NCBI GenBank assembly: GCA_028717645.1
Contig: JAQUNK010000013.1
Location: forward strand, 1 to 36,757
Reading direction: 5' to 3'
Origin: Candidatus Omnitrophota bacterium
GTDB taxonomy: Bacteria; Omnitrophota; Gorgyraeia; Gygaellales; JAMWDD01
Length of the DNA stretch: 36,757 bases
The position numbers were made by a program, and so were the translations under genes. This document shows positions 22,501-27,052 of the stretch, one piece after another. Numbering within the stretch: position 1 is the first letter of the stretch; each line of letters starts with the position of its first letter. Below the pieces are notes generated by a model. The model saw only the letters and a list, made by a program, of their open reading frames with translations, ran no database searches and was not told the origin of the DNA.

Positions 22501-24906
22501 AAGCGCTCTGTCTTCGCTTGCATTCTGCGGCAGGCTTTTTAAGAAAAAGAATGGCGTATTTCTGTCTTCACGAAGCCGTTCGGCCGCTTCAGTAATATCG
22601 ATTTCCGCTGTCCTTAACTCAGAGATAATTTTTTCGCCGAGGTCAATAGAGTGCCCTGCTTCAACCAGCGCCAAAGCCCATTTATTCTTCTCTTGCGTAC
22701 CGGCCTTTGTGTATTCTTCAATAAGCTTCTCCTTAAGCCGTATTAATTCCTCTTGTTTTCCTCCTTCTTTATACGATTGGGCCAGCTTGCCTACCGCAAT
22801 AGCGGCGGAATCCCAGACTGCGTATTCATTTTGTTCTTTTAACGCCCTAACCAAAAAATCCGTGCTTTGCGGGGATAGGGCCTGGAAATCTGCCTGTTTA
22901 GTAATAATCTGAATTAGAGACGGGGCGATTTCGGCCGAGGCCTGCTTAAGAATGGCGTTTAATACCTCTACATCAATTGCGCTATTGCGGCTCAAGGGCG
23001 CGTAGATGTAGCGGACCAAATAGTTGACCATATATTCATTGCCTCGTTTTAAAACAGGTAAGAATGTCCGCTGTGTTTCAGGTCCGAGCCTCGGTATAAG
23101 TAGAGATGCGTAACTTATTGTATCCAGTACTTTTTTAGCAGCATCTTCTTGCGCGCATATTCCGGCAATGCCTTTAAATACCGCGTCGGGCAATTCTAAT
23201 GCCGAACCGATATGAACAAGCACCGTCAGGGTATTTAAATCACCGTTCCTTAAGTCTGATAAAAGTGAATCTATTAAACTGTTGGTCTTTTGAGTATCCC
23301 TGGTCAGCGCCTGTAAAAAATATTTTTTATAGAACGGCTGCTGGGAATAGAACACTGGATTAGCCTGCAGATCCCAAAGCAACTCAACTGCCGCCATTTG
23401 AATATTCCTATCCGGATGGTTAACTAAGTTTACGAGGATCTCCAGAGATTGAGTTTCTGCCTTACCCATAAGGAACTGGTTAGAAAAATCCGTTCTATCT
23501 ACGCGAAAAGATTTTTTTTGCCTCTCGCGAATCCAATGAATAACTTGTTCTTCCGATAATGGGGCCGTTGGCTGCTTTTTGTCAAAAAGATCAAAGAGCC
23601 ATGAATCTGGTTCTGATTTATTCCCAAACCCCGTAAAACTCTCCAACGGCGATGAAGTCTTCAATTCCGGCCCGACCTCGACGAAAGAAAATCCGCCATT
23701 AGTGCCCAATTTGTCCCCCAGCGGGCTGCTGGAAATATCCGTGGTATCTTTTACCGGCGTGAGCACGATAGGAGTTGTTGCGAAATCTATACCGCCGCTA
23801 AAATACTGGATCTGTATATTGCCTTGCGCTACTTTCGTTTTATATTCACCTTGTTGTAAAGATCTAATATATTGCTGCCAGATGTCTTCTTTGGACCAGG
23901 GCGTAGCGGATATTAGGTCTTCGGTAAGGCCGCGGCCAATATTTGCGGCTAAGGGTGCCGACTTTCCCTGGTATTGCTGTTTAAACCACTGCGCCAAAAT
24001 CAAAGCATTATAAACCTGGCGAAGTCCTGCGTAGGCAGAAATAGTATTTACTTCTTTGGTCAGTTCCGGAAGGATGGTCTCCTTCATCAGATTTTCAGCA
24101 AAGGCCTGCGTATCATCCTGCGGCGTTTTTTTCAGGTATTCGTTTTCCAAGAGGACTTTCAAAGAAGACTCAACCACCAAAACGCCGTCCTCCGTCTGCC
24201 AGACCTCGGCCTTATCCGGGACGATCCAGAGCCTGTTCTGCGTAGTGACCTGGGCATTATTGCCTAATTTCTGGAATATCTTTGACCAGAAGATTTTTCC
24301 CTGCGGGTGCTCCGGGTGCAGGAGCCTGGCCGCATCTTTTTTCAGGCGCAGGTCCGCCTCCAGGAGGACTTTGCCCAGGTCTGTTCTTTCCAGGTCCTGC
24401 GGTAAGATACTCTCTTTTTCATTGGGCTTTAAATTCACCCAGAAGTTTTCATTGGGCAAAGCAATACCGATCTTAAAATAGGAAATGAGTTTTTCCGCTT
24501 CTTTATTCAGGTTAGAAGTAGTGAGGTGGCTATCGCCTTTATCCAGCAGGAAATTGAAATAATTGTAGGGATTGTCGCGTTCTACGTTTAAGAACCTTAA
24601 AATAGGCGGGTTAAAAGAAGTTAAGCTGGAAGTAAAACTGATCTGTTGTAAATGGCTGGCTAAAGCAGGGCCTAGCTCTAATGGAGAAACGCCAGCAGCA
24701 AAAACCAGCTGCTGGCTCAAGAAGACAATTAAAATAACTGAATTGAGCACCCGCCGGGCAAGCGAAAACTTATGAAAACAACTTATTTTGGCTTGCCCAT
24801 TAAACGAAATCCTCCGAAGCAATACCCTAGCATTGACTACTTGGATTGCGAAGGAGGAAAAAACTTTTTTAAATCTTTTAGAAAGTATGGAAAAAAAATA
24901 TTCCAT
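13558..24906 (-). CDS. Giant 3782-residue multidomain protein with recurrent SSP linkers; possible polyprotein
   Basis: One uninterrupted frame of 3782 codons. An N-terminal hydrophobic segment at about residues 53-71 ends in QQLVFA-AG, a plausible signal peptide, although it sits behind about 50 basic residues. Twelve short linkers centred on S-S-P-(V/L/M/E) cut the chain into about eleven segments, each described separately. In order they are an N-terminal domain, a HEAT-like helical region with a trailing domain, an unknown domain, an HExxH metallopeptidase-like domain, HEAT repeats with a caspase-like domain, a GHKL ATPase, a protein-kinase-like domain, a degenerate Rossmann domain, an unknown alpha/beta domain, a SAM methyltransferase, and a C-terminal helical tail. 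The start codon (ATG 24906) has only a weak AAAGGG upstream and sits beside leader hairpins. A terminator follows the stop. The whole is unlike any single family I know. Giant proteins are reported from Omnitrophota, but this domain set is not one I recognise. Confidence 0.9.
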   Translation of the reverse strand: MEYFFSILSKRFKKVFSSFAIQVVNARVLLRRISFNGQAKISCFHKFSLARRVLNSVILIVFLSQQLVFAAGVSPLELGPALASHLQQISFTSSLTSFNPPILRFLNVERDNPYNYFNFLLDKGDSHLTTSNLNKEAEKLISYFKIGIALPNENFWVNLKPNEKESILPQDLERTDLGKVLLEADLRLKKDAARLLHPEHPQGKIFWSKIFQKLGNNAQVTTQNRLWIVPDKAEVWQTEDGVLVVESSLKVLLENEYLKKTPQDDTQAFAENLMKETILPELTKEVNTISAYAGLRQVYNALILAQWFKQQYQGKSAPLAANIGRGLTEDLISATPWSKEDIWQQYIRSLQQGEYKTKVAQGNIQIQYFSGGIDFATTPIVLTPVKDTTDISSSPLGDKLGTNGGFSFVEVGPELKTSSPLESFTGFGNKSEPDSWLFDLFDKKQPTAPLSEEQVIHWIRERQKKSFRVDRTDFSNQFLMGKAETQSLEILVNLVNHPDRNIQMAAVELLWDLQANPVFYSQQPFYKKYFLQALTRDTQKTNSLIDSLLSDLRNGDLNTLTVLVHIGSALELPDAVFKGIAGICAQEDAAKKVLDTISYASLLIPRLGPETQRTFLPVLKRGNEYMVNYLVRYIYAPLSRNSAIDVEVLNAILKQASAEIAPSLIQIITKQADFQALSPQSTDFLVRALKEQNEYAVWDSAAIAVGKLAQSYKEGGKQEELIRLKEKLIEEYTKAGTQEKNKWALALVEAGHSIDLGEKIISELRTAEIDITEAAERLREDRNTPFFFLKSLPQNASEDRALFWLAGQIETEISLCALSQDRNPAKSFFILRKGIESGASVGASGSPTAELKLHSHPRMDLVEDLIHQVEVVGSTADIEYALPEAFDEYIWAREKLWRTQKVTGTEAAKVKPGLWVFTHHDTGQVMEIADSDRLAQDNIIKDFLSKGGSFTIYVDYGRLGQYETTYEPGLTIHQAWERAIVESASSPVASPVLDEESMQYLRKDFVNNVRSIMQQIGVKPLLDTQGQYLFSAGSSVHKLFLEFFVWELEQLPFDNKVGVTLLGRQDSKEALARLISYLKTQSAGLENTKKWDAARAKDVDAIFAAGKSELFKNEIYPGTKIEDFAYNVDLENVFEKGQKKPAGKIKLERFFVTQEPFRVLTCGTITVNLVNGEILVDLIGKGPLVNNIHNDGKFTSSPLTAPQKTGVSSPVNKEKIKTHSIFNKIVLLASFFALPFMISGDNIKIPIPYLFFSKPNLKTLPLLSDKKVLEALGLNTYSWFDYNNSKSEKLSALEISLPAYPLQSSGQLEKFSQWQDILNIDLQENKLYQIFRHKSKPIFFFKFSDASMQGLAFDRLYFAVETETGLLSDEKLLEEAKRSNFKGGAGHDYKLADIANFYTLAEKEGIKLNIVEQRLKKELLGLKLLINNGDTYTASPENAAIVSCSVPQGGGFGAAINYQATIQHELNHAEYFTNPRYRQAARNLWLSLSESERQFVKAYFDLSYDITNEDLIIREFTATFRDKNDFLTNYLEPLGSQVIASKKGDDLYPLRPYFNSEGDLTEEALRTVDDLNKRVLSIEPAASSPLAAPQKMGTSSPVTQSSFKQFAKIALLSGLIFSFSPVSSIAGIIHKPAREIQSPPAITLTQPETAFDQENTAKVRKILIFSPLDAEQRAGLGIEDPVPYLINLLQNDPKDAVRINAIQTLGQIKDRRAISVLIKTLKDPQPAIRLYAAEALGEIGDPSAVEALIKSLNDPDDNSNVTVRAVKALGKIGDPRATGVLIEILKGPNRFSQEAAAEALGRIGGLEATAALITALKDPHPLVRGAAAEALGKVGDLMVVDHLIKILLEDPEPLVRAQAANGLGALALRVKDERQRNLFFQLGNRSNEILEGTMSPADIMRIWDNPAFAEKTASFAAANQFSVARAIELTLNRFGVKIDDRNIEITLPYVLKAREVYSQRNLGNSDTFLIVAAHEEGVFKPEEVTSLFQGFGLKQENIRTFKGTSEKANLRKAVSGLEFKEVLPRSVDIYLTGHGGEQHFWLAAGQVGQQDSDDLQNPIAYSYQELADDLLKLAQKYNGELSQVNIIVDACFSADFAVNTYNLLAKELKAGRIKSLPVMVTATNRGVVSYKGVFLKSLVSAAKYKKEFTLQVVYDAEQIASIGLELIPGRGTMFGQDIAIFLPLSGADFQALKNELGVKNIPRPQEKKIVSPTAEAAPEEPVVIPLGGKGAGAGNALSPSLPVIDARREYVEGETSASSPVVQDAAATKERLMISARMFFHGGNAYWNISGLLHTLFDDIHMLGYRAGEKEEFSQAMAPMEDFVRGYQELMEPFLEKASNKSDKELVSSYKKLWEMFIASEQGIEVLLAKERKTKLEEKYEERVLGRIKQKLLRLEQVLYFLLIRFPQQNLRHEESVDVAGILEEIHQKAAEAHIKGEPIPELSIRQDGESIIEGTDRFALQIALERFVSNGVHLGIKNIFVNLSKKGSQLEIAIEDNGQGIPKEVLERNTVDGRQKIFELGFSTRGTSGTGMALSYQIIRMLGGEIAADNSSQYGGASFVIKLPVKPISSAVTGDKSISSPLTAEVSEANGVPNVNSSPEDTREPQKPGTSSPVEQEIDKIIKLYQGKADSQEFKDALSRYGLDPVLVKAELMAIIKQAVKASLGQGVLTYFAEPGGQIDALSRPGLDFVVKILHPIFWPAYRAYFINRIQPGLAIAQGNLDNHFAATITIDNLEIKKSDGRNLIIPTAIIQEKLIPLDEYLRTLTSRAMGEAGGEEAFARLSAQERNRLPSYQEAGRVIQELKKRHLEVLQTGVWDEDIKIQNYGIDRNSQIKGFDVDKLSIVRLPHARIAAHYNDVIKSSLSVINNDFTAFFKPFTEQEISDNLNKAPESRQEINHIVTGLATEKIRAYLKEKITGPVSSSPMADDHSEQFWGALIRAYSRQLKITSQETMRRLDGETIMLVGTPSKDFPQKLSGQLPDSRIIVVDPRLKTRDEGKISYFGIPVQGIGDYDFEAKVDFIFSSGLFNPEFKPVIAGSSGDPEIYEHMLLAMKKTLKPEGIVLLSSVDRNLELEEAAGKVGLDMRNIDPKEKGSYIIRQSVAEGSSSPVEGTIAFAMWQKATAQLKEKFPDVYTTSVSSKYYQERRDTATAVFKFLGKVFEKAKEQPDTRIVFLRAGADPLYEAARYMSEVLGEQGFPAERMHSVWATMGNYDAIRKSPEQAAYFVKYLYDQGVFKDTQHILIVDTDSGYDFHGTDSLFGDTLLNSDAIKKANGIFNLNLKPFNTKEGISFEVFYMYFANKAFTYKNVPVSSYKDYDPQDQSGVSRYWSPVDRMPKLESVDPLFDRNTSTNKVYPVIKPSYAQKFTGDELKAFYYFEHTHFLANLLHVLGAEGYETRRAEENLINEFSSNITKLNDIAPEVIADKAAGEFPESESFASSPVEIEEHSVFTQIRGLTWSGRLDRLHDEIIKILGGETISTQRFSFTAEKFSKDKPLLVVDVGIGYDGGSVTKELALKLKEAGFKDITMVGVDSRPEYVKKANDSLKDPALEAKLEGIKLYFTHYDGSFDLSKVNINGKRLENIDVVLVSNVLGYYDIHQRVEAIKYLKAALNERGLLFVSNGPGRNDGAIQFMVYPRKGQAISQLLTKEGSPYFSRLPQRFRDPEESGVASSSSPLSKQDIAGIDFSSIQIKQMDLGKDAPANPVDRKIYFAQGMFKHGWDALAALYLKQAISLLKHNVTNDYQQKDLLMKLLTVLGQKEQLDEESIEFFREMKDTGSIPLA
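13561..13878 (-). other. Giant protein segment L (residues 3677-3782): C-terminal helical tail
   Basis: About 106 residues, mainly helical, with YFAQGMFKHGWDALAALYLK resembling a TPR-like helix pair, then two more helices. No sorting or autotransporter signal is visible at the C-terminus. Confidence 0.4.
13879..13896 (-). repeat. SSP linker 12 (SSSSPL)
   Basis: Residues 3671-3676, between the methyltransferase segment and the C-terminal helical tail. Confidence 0.7.
13897..14580 (-). other. Giant protein segment K (residues 3443-3670): class I SAM-dependent methyltransferase domain
   Basis: Motif I VVDVGIGYDGGS (about 3498-3509) is close to the V-x-D-x-G-x-G-x-G consensus. MVGVDSRPEY is motif II with the acidic ribose-binding residue, followed by FTHYDGSF and IDVVLVSNVLGYYD (motif IV). 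The SAM site looks complete, so activity is likely. The substrate is unknown. Confidence 0.7.
14581..14595 (-). repeat. SSP linker 11 (ASSPV)
   Basis: Residues 3438-3442, directly before the methyltransferase segment and after an acidic stretch. Confidence 0.75.
14596..15576 (-). other. Giant protein segment J (residues 3111-3437): unknown alpha/beta domain
   Basis: Contains RIVFLRAGADPLYEAARYM near residue 3174 and HILIVDTDSGYDFHGTDS near 3250. The pairing of an R-x-G-x-D-P-L-Y motif with a later D-T-x-x-x-x-x-x-G-T motif hints at a nucleotide- or phosphate-binding fold. I cannot assign a family. Confidence 0.35.
15577..15591 (-). repeat. SSP linker 10 (SSSPV)
   Basis: Residues 3106-3110, ending the Rossmann-like segment. 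Confidence 0.7.
15592..16131 (-). other. Giant protein segment I (residues 2926-3105): degenerate Rossmann (methyltransferase-like) domain
   Basis: A 180-residue alpha/beta domain. ETIMLVGTPS, then RIIVVDPRLK, VDFIFSSGLF and a final KPEGIVLLSS follow the strand order of class I methyltransferases. The glycine-rich SAM loop is lacking, so it may bind something else or be inactive. Confidence 0.4.
16132..16143 (-). repeat. SSP linker 9 (SSSPM)
   Basis: Residues 2922-2926, between the kinase-like and the Rossmann-like segments. Confidence 0.7.
16144..17061 (-). other. Giant protein segment H (residues 2616-2921): protein-kinase-like domain
   Basis: The key kinase positions occur in order. K2693 is in FVVKI (beta-3 lysine), there is a hinge-like QEKLIPLDEYL near 2753-2763, D2820-I-K-I-Q-N2825 matches the D-x-K-x-x-N catalytic loop, and D2838 in FDVD matches the metal-binding DFG. 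The N-to-D spacing of 13 equals that of classical kinases. The glycine loop is not obvious. I call a kinase-like fold with moderate confidence. Confidence 0.5.
17062..17169 (-). repeat. SSP linker cluster 7 and 8 (SSPL ... SSPE ... EPQKPGTSSPV)
   Basis: Residues 2580-2615 contain three SSP units in 36 residues. The last, EPQKPGTSSPV at 2605-2615, is the third occurrence of the PQKxGxSSPV module. Confidence 0.85.
17170..18123 (-). other. Giant protein segment G (residues 2262-2579): histidine-kinase-like helices and GHKL ATPase domain
   Basis: The first half is helical with FFHGGNAYWNISGLLHTL, where H is in the position of a dimerisation/phosphoacceptor histidine. The second half is a HATPase_c domain, with a diverged N box (LERFVSNGVHLG), the G1 box E2496-DNGQGIP and a G2 box GTSGTGMALS near residue 2525. 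The ATP lid looks usable. Whether autophosphorylation occurs is unknown, and no receiver domain is present in the chain. Confidence 0.75.
18124..18138 (-). repeat. SSP linker 6 (ASSPV)
   Basis: Residues 2257-2261, between the caspase-like segment and the GHKL segment, after a Pro/Ala/Gly-rich stretch. Confidence 0.75.
18139..20112 (-). other. Giant protein segment F (residues 1599-2256): signal-like helix, HEAT repeats, caspase-like domain
   Basis: Again a signal-peptide-like start follows the linker (about 1603-1627, FKQFAKIALLSGLIF then SSIAG). Residues about 1670-1870 hold six or seven PBS-lyase/HEAT repeats of about 31 residues, with consensus AVEALIKSLNDP and RxxAAEALGEIGD. Residues about 1960-2190 form a caspase-like domain, with H2034 in LTGHGG and C2091 in VDACFSADF. 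That His-Cys dyad is characteristic of clan CD peptidases (caspases, metacaspases, legumains). A Pro/Ala-rich stretch leads to the next linker. Confidence 0.7.
20113..20163 (-). repeat. SSP linker 5, long module SSPLAAPQKMGTSSPV
   Basis: Residues 1582-1598. Twelve to thirteen of sixteen residues match linker 4. The DNA also shares blocks such as cttctgcggcgcgg. A signal-like helix follows here too. Confidence 0.85.
20164..21273 (-). other. Giant protein segment E (residues 1212-1581): signal-like helix plus HExxH metallopeptidase-like domain
   Basis: Directly after the linker comes a basic stretch and a hydrophobic helix (about 1225-1240, IVLLASFFALPFMISG), shaped like a signal peptide. The zinc motif is H1464-E-L-N-H1468, in QHELNHAEYF, preceded by a predicted helix. 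A downstream NEDLIIREFTATF offers a glutamate as a third zinc ligand, in the gluzincin manner. Peptidase activity is inferred; no family name can be given by eye. Confidence 0.6.
21274..21324 (-). repeat. SSP linker 4, long module SSPLTAPQKTGVSSPV
   Basis: Residues 1195-1211. Nearly the same module occurs at residues 1582-1598, and its second half at 2605-2615. A signal-like helix follows. Confidence 0.85.
21325..21930 (-). other. Giant protein segment D (residues 993-1194): unknown domain
   Basis: About 200 residues between two linkers, mixed alpha/beta. It contains AGSSVHKLFLEFFVWELEQL and later RFFVTQEPFRVLTCGTITVN. I do not recognise the fold and see no catalytic signature. Its isolated size and the linkers on both sides suggest an independent domain. 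Confidence 0.35.
21931..21957 (-). repeat. SSP linker 3 (ASSPVASPV)
   Basis: Residues 984-992, a double S-P-V linker. The preceding 20 residues (GLTIHQAWERAIVES) close the former domain. Confidence 0.75.
21958..23643 (-). other. Giant protein segment C (residues 422-983): HEAT-like helices and a possible degenerate JAB-like domain
   Basis: Residues about 460-770 are almost entirely helical with HEAT/ARM-like spacing (for example NLVNHPDRNIQMAAVELLWD). The last about 200 residues look alpha/beta and hold H854-S-H856-P, with S874-T-A-D877 further on. JAB1/MPN metalloproteases carry HxH followed by SxxD, normally after 7-10 residues. Here the gap is 17, so this is at best a divergent relative. 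Confidence 0.4.
23644..23733 (-). repeat. SSP linkers 1 and 2 of the giant protein
   Basis: Residues 392-396 (SSSPL) and 417-421 (TSSPL) flank a 20-residue glycine-containing stretch. They mark the end of the N-terminal domain. Confidence 0.75.
23734..24906 (-). other. Giant protein segment A (residues 1-391): signal sequence and N-terminal domain
   Basis: Residues about 53-71 are hydrophobic and end in a signal-peptidase-like A-x-A context. The rest is a soluble domain with WIVPDKAEVW, then NTISAYAGLRQVYNALILAQW, and finally IQYFSGGIDF before the first linker. I have the impression that the Y/L-R-Q-(V/I)-Y-N-A plus YFSGG pattern recurs near the N-terminus of other giant proteins from this lineage. 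I cannot verify that here. No catalytic motif is visible. Confidence 0.55.
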
Positions 24907-24908
24907 TT

Positions 24909-24962
24909 GGCCCTTTCACTTCTACTCAGGGCCAATCCCCCTAAAAATAATCAAGGGATTGG
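24909..24962 (-). promoter_or_regulatory. Structured leader of the giant gene: two abutting hairpins at the start codon
   Basis: GGCCC/GGGCC (24909-24913 with 24929-24933) ends 2 bases before the ATG and contains the weak AAAGGG ribosome-binding site. CCAATCCC/GGGATTGG (24932-24939 with 24955-24962) lies directly upstream and shares two bases with the first stem. The stems therefore compete slightly, and the first can hide the translation start. This suggests translational control. I could not match it to a known riboswitch class. Confidence 0.6.
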
Positions 24963-25003
24963 GCGTCTTTTTGATCACCTGGCGTTACGGATTCGTTATA
25001 TTA

Positions 25004-25031
25004 AATATATAATAAATAAATGAAAATACAA
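25004..25031 (-). promoter_or_regulatory. Candidate promoter of the giant gene
   Basis: On the minus strand TTGTAT (25026-25031) and TATATT (25004-25009) are separated by 16 bases. The start would be near 24997, giving a leader of about 90 bases that contains the two hairpins. The surrounding sequence is very AT-rich, so alternative -10 boxes exist. Confidence 0.5.
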
Positions 25032-25088
25032 GGCTATAATTGGCGGTTTAGGAAAACGGTTTCATTAACTAAGCGATGTGCTAATTAT

Positions 25089-25129
25089 AATTGTCCAATT
25101 TAAATTATTTTTACTTAAATTGTCCAATT
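25089..25129. promoter_or_regulatory. Pair of operator-like repeats AATTGTCCAATT
   Basis: The 12-mer AATTGTCCAATT occurs at 25089-25100 and again at 25118-25129, 29 bases apart, close to three helical turns. Each copy is itself a dyad (AATTG-tc-CAATT). They lie about 60-100 bases upstream of the giant gene's candidate -35. The right copy overlaps the stop codon of the small lipoprotein gene. This is the arrangement expected for two dimers of a regulator on one DNA face. Confidence 0.6.
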
Positions 25130-25325
25130 AAGGAAGATTTAGCGGAGTGGTGTTATTGCTGATGTCACTTGTTTCCTGATTTACAGTAACATTATCTGGT
25201 TGCGTATCAAAAGGGATGCCTAATTTCGGCTTTCCCTTATCCACAGAATATTGTAAAGAAGAACATCCAATGACTACGGCTAAAATCAATAAAGCTATGC
25301 TAAATAAACCGTTAAAATTTTTCAT
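25128..25325 (-). CDS. Small lipoprotein, function unknown
   Basis: 65 residues from the ATG at 25325. I chose this over the upstream GTG because AGGGAG lies at the right distance only for the ATG. A basic start and hydrophobic stretch lead to the lipobox VIGC near residue 20, so the protein should be cut by signal peptidase II and lipidated. The mature part is about 45 polar residues rich in Thr, Asn and Asp. No family is recognised. It follows another lipoprotein gene by about 10 bases, and its stop codon overlaps an operator-like repeat of the giant gene. Confidence 0.7.
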   Translation of the reverse strand: MKNFNGLFSIALLILAVVIGCSSLQYSVDKGKPKLGIPFDTQPDNVTVNQETSDISNNTTPLNLP

Positions 25326-25334
25326 TCTCACTCC

Positions 25335-25787
25335 CTATTCTTCGATATGTATCTTCCAGCGCCTGTCTTCAAAATGCATTACCACTTTGTCCGGTTCTTT
25401 GTTCTCTTCTTGAACGTCTAAATAGGCCGTTGTTCCTGTTATTCTGGATAGCGTAACCTTAGGGTTATTTTTCTTAAAATTTTCTGCGACTATTTCCTGG
25501 TTAGTGCACATAGCAATAAAACGTTCCTTGCCGGAAGCATATTCTTTTTTCTTCGCCCTATCGCCTTTAAAGGTATGCGCGAGGTCCGCCATTATTTTAA
25601 GCGAGGTGTTGATCACGCCCCGGGAATACTCATCGATATTGAGATAGACATATTCCCAGTTGCCCTTATTGGCGTTCTCTACTATTTTTAAGTATGCGGC
25701 TACCGGAGACTGTGTCCTGGCGCAACCGGAAAACAGAACAAGCACGAACAATCCCGCGAAAAAAGTCCTGATTATTTTTTTATCCAC
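25335..25787 (-). CDS. Lipoprotein with a DUF4878/NTF2-like domain
   Basis: A 150-residue protein with a lipobox (LFSGC, Cys at residue 22) after a hydrophobic signal, so probably a membrane-anchored lipoprotein. The mature part has AYLKIVENANKGNWEYVYLNI at the start, a long helix, and a terminal beta strand with DRRWKIHIEE. That layout is seen in DUF4878 and other NTF2-like lipoproteins. The start overlaps the end of gltX by 16 bases, so it is translated from the same mRNA. Function unknown. Confidence 0.7.
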   Translation of the reverse strand: MDKKIIRTFFAGLFVLVLFSGCARTQSPVAAYLKIVENANKGNWEYVYLNIDEYSRGVINTSLKIMADLAHTFKGDRAKKKEYASGKERFIAMCTNQEIVAENFKKNNPKVTLSRITGTTAYLDVQEENKEPDKVVMHFEDRRWKIHIEE

Positions 25788-27052
25788 TTCTCTAACCTCT
25801 GCCTGGTACTTTCCAGGCCCAAATAATAGATCACCTCAAAAAGCCCCGGGCCGATGGTCTTTCCGGTAAGCGCAACACGGATAGGATGGATCAGTGCTTT
25901 GCTTTCGATATTCAGCTCTTTGACCACGGCGCGGAACGCCTCTTCAATTGTAGCAATATTAAAATCTTTTATCAATTCCAATCTCTGGATAAACAGGCGG
26001 AATTCTCGCGAAAGGTCCTTAGAGAGGAATTTTTCTTGGGCCTTTGGTTCGATATTTATTTCTTTCTGGAAAAAGAAATCTGCCCAGCCCGGGAAATCTC
26101 CCAGGGTATTTAGCCGCGGCTGGAATAATTTCACTATGCTTAAAATATGATCTTTATCTGGGTTATCTTTTTCGATCAAGCCTTTTTCCGCTAAAAGCGG
26201 GATAACCAGGCCAAGCAATCTCTGGGGATCGGCATTTTTGATATAAAAATTATTTATCCAGTTCAGTTTATCTATATCGAATACCGCAGCGGTCTTATTT
26301 ACCTTGGCTATATCGAAACGCTGGATAGCGCCGGCGACATCGATGATCTCCTGGTTTTCACCCGGCGACCAGGCGAGCAACATAAGGTAATTCATCAACG
26401 CCTCGGGTAGATAGCCCATTTTGCGGTAATCGCTGATCGCCGTGGCACCCGTACGCTTGGAAAGCCGGCCGCCTTCTTCGCCCATGATCAAAGGGATATG
26501 CGCGAATTTGGGTAAGGGAAAACCGAGCGCGTTATACAAAAGCACCTGCTTGGGCGTATTGGATATATGGTCATCGCCGCGGATGATGTGCGTGATGTTC
26601 ATAAGCGCATCATCTACGACGCAGGCGAAGTTATAGGTGGGTGTACCGTCGGTCTTGATCAATACCTGGGGCTTGATGGTCGATGAATCAAATTCTATTT
26701 CCCCGCGGATCAGGTCTTCTACCTTTATTATCTGCGGGGTCACCTTAAAGATGATCGCCGGCCCTTCTAAGTAGGCCAGGCCCTTATCCAGTAATTTTTG
26801 CGCGTGTTCTTTATAGATTGAAAAACGCTGGCTCTGATAATACAGCTCGTCCCAATCCATGCCCAGCCATTTCAGGCTTTCCAATATCTCATCCAGGAAT
26901 TCTTTTTTGGAGCGCGCCTGGTCAGTATCTTCGATACGTAAAATAAATTTTCCGCACCGAGCCTTGGCATAGAGCCAATTAAACAGTGCGGTGCGCGAGC
27001 CGCCGATATGCAAATACCCCGTCGGTGACGGAGCGAACCTAACCCGAAGCAT
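25772..27052 (-). CDS. gltX: Glutamyl-tRNA synthetase (short form)
   Basis: Class Ib synthetase, 426 residues. The HIGH-type motif is PSPTGYLHIGGSR at residues 8-20, the KMSKS-type motif is RLSKRTG near residue 211, and FNWLYAKARCGKFILRIEDTD follows the usual Rossmann start. Typical bacterial GltX has 460-490 residues, so the C-terminal anticodon-binding part is shortened. A non-discriminating role (charging tRNA-Gln for GatCAB) is possible but cannot be read from the sequence. The start lies within the oxidoreductase gamma gene (14-base overlap) and the end overlaps a lipoprotein gene, so it is in a tightly packed operon. Confidence 0.93.
   Translation of the reverse strand: MLRVRFAPSPTGYLHIGGSRTALFNWLYAKARCGKFILRIEDTDQARSKKEFLDEILESLKWLGMDWDELYYQSQRFSIYKEHAQKLLDKGLAYLEGPAIIFKVTPQIIKVEDLIRGEIEFDSSTIKPQVLIKTDGTPTYNFACVVDDALMNITHIIRGDDHISNTPKQVLLYNALGFPLPKFAHIPLIMGEEGGRLSKRTGATAISDYRKMGYLPEALMNYLMLLAWSPGENQEIIDVAGAIQRFDIAKVNKTAAVFDIDKLNWINNFYIKNADPQRLLGLVIPLLAEKGLIEKDNPDKDHILSIVKLFQPRLNTLGDFPGWADFFFQKEINIEPKAQEKFLSKDLSREFRLFIQRLELIKDFNIATIEEAFRAVVKELNIESKALIHPIRVALTGKTIGPGLFEVIYYLGLESTRQRLEKWIKK

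Larger units (their letters stand above)
24907..25127. other. 221-base regulatory gap upstream of the giant gene
   Basis: From right to left on the minus strand the gap holds the operator-like pair, the candidate promoter and the double-hairpin leader. No coding frame is supported on either strand. Confidence 0.55.

Noticed and set aside
13558-24906. The giant gene as an assembly artefact or an accidental fusion of several genes by lost stop codons
   Set aside because: The frame is open for 3782 codons, the linkers between domains are alike, there are no internal ribosome-binding sites at segment starts, and a single promoter region and terminator bracket it.
24909-24962. A c-di-GMP or other known riboswitch in the leader of the giant gene
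   Set aside because: The conserved GEMM-type bases could not be found. Only simple hairpins are visible, so I report them as structure without a class.
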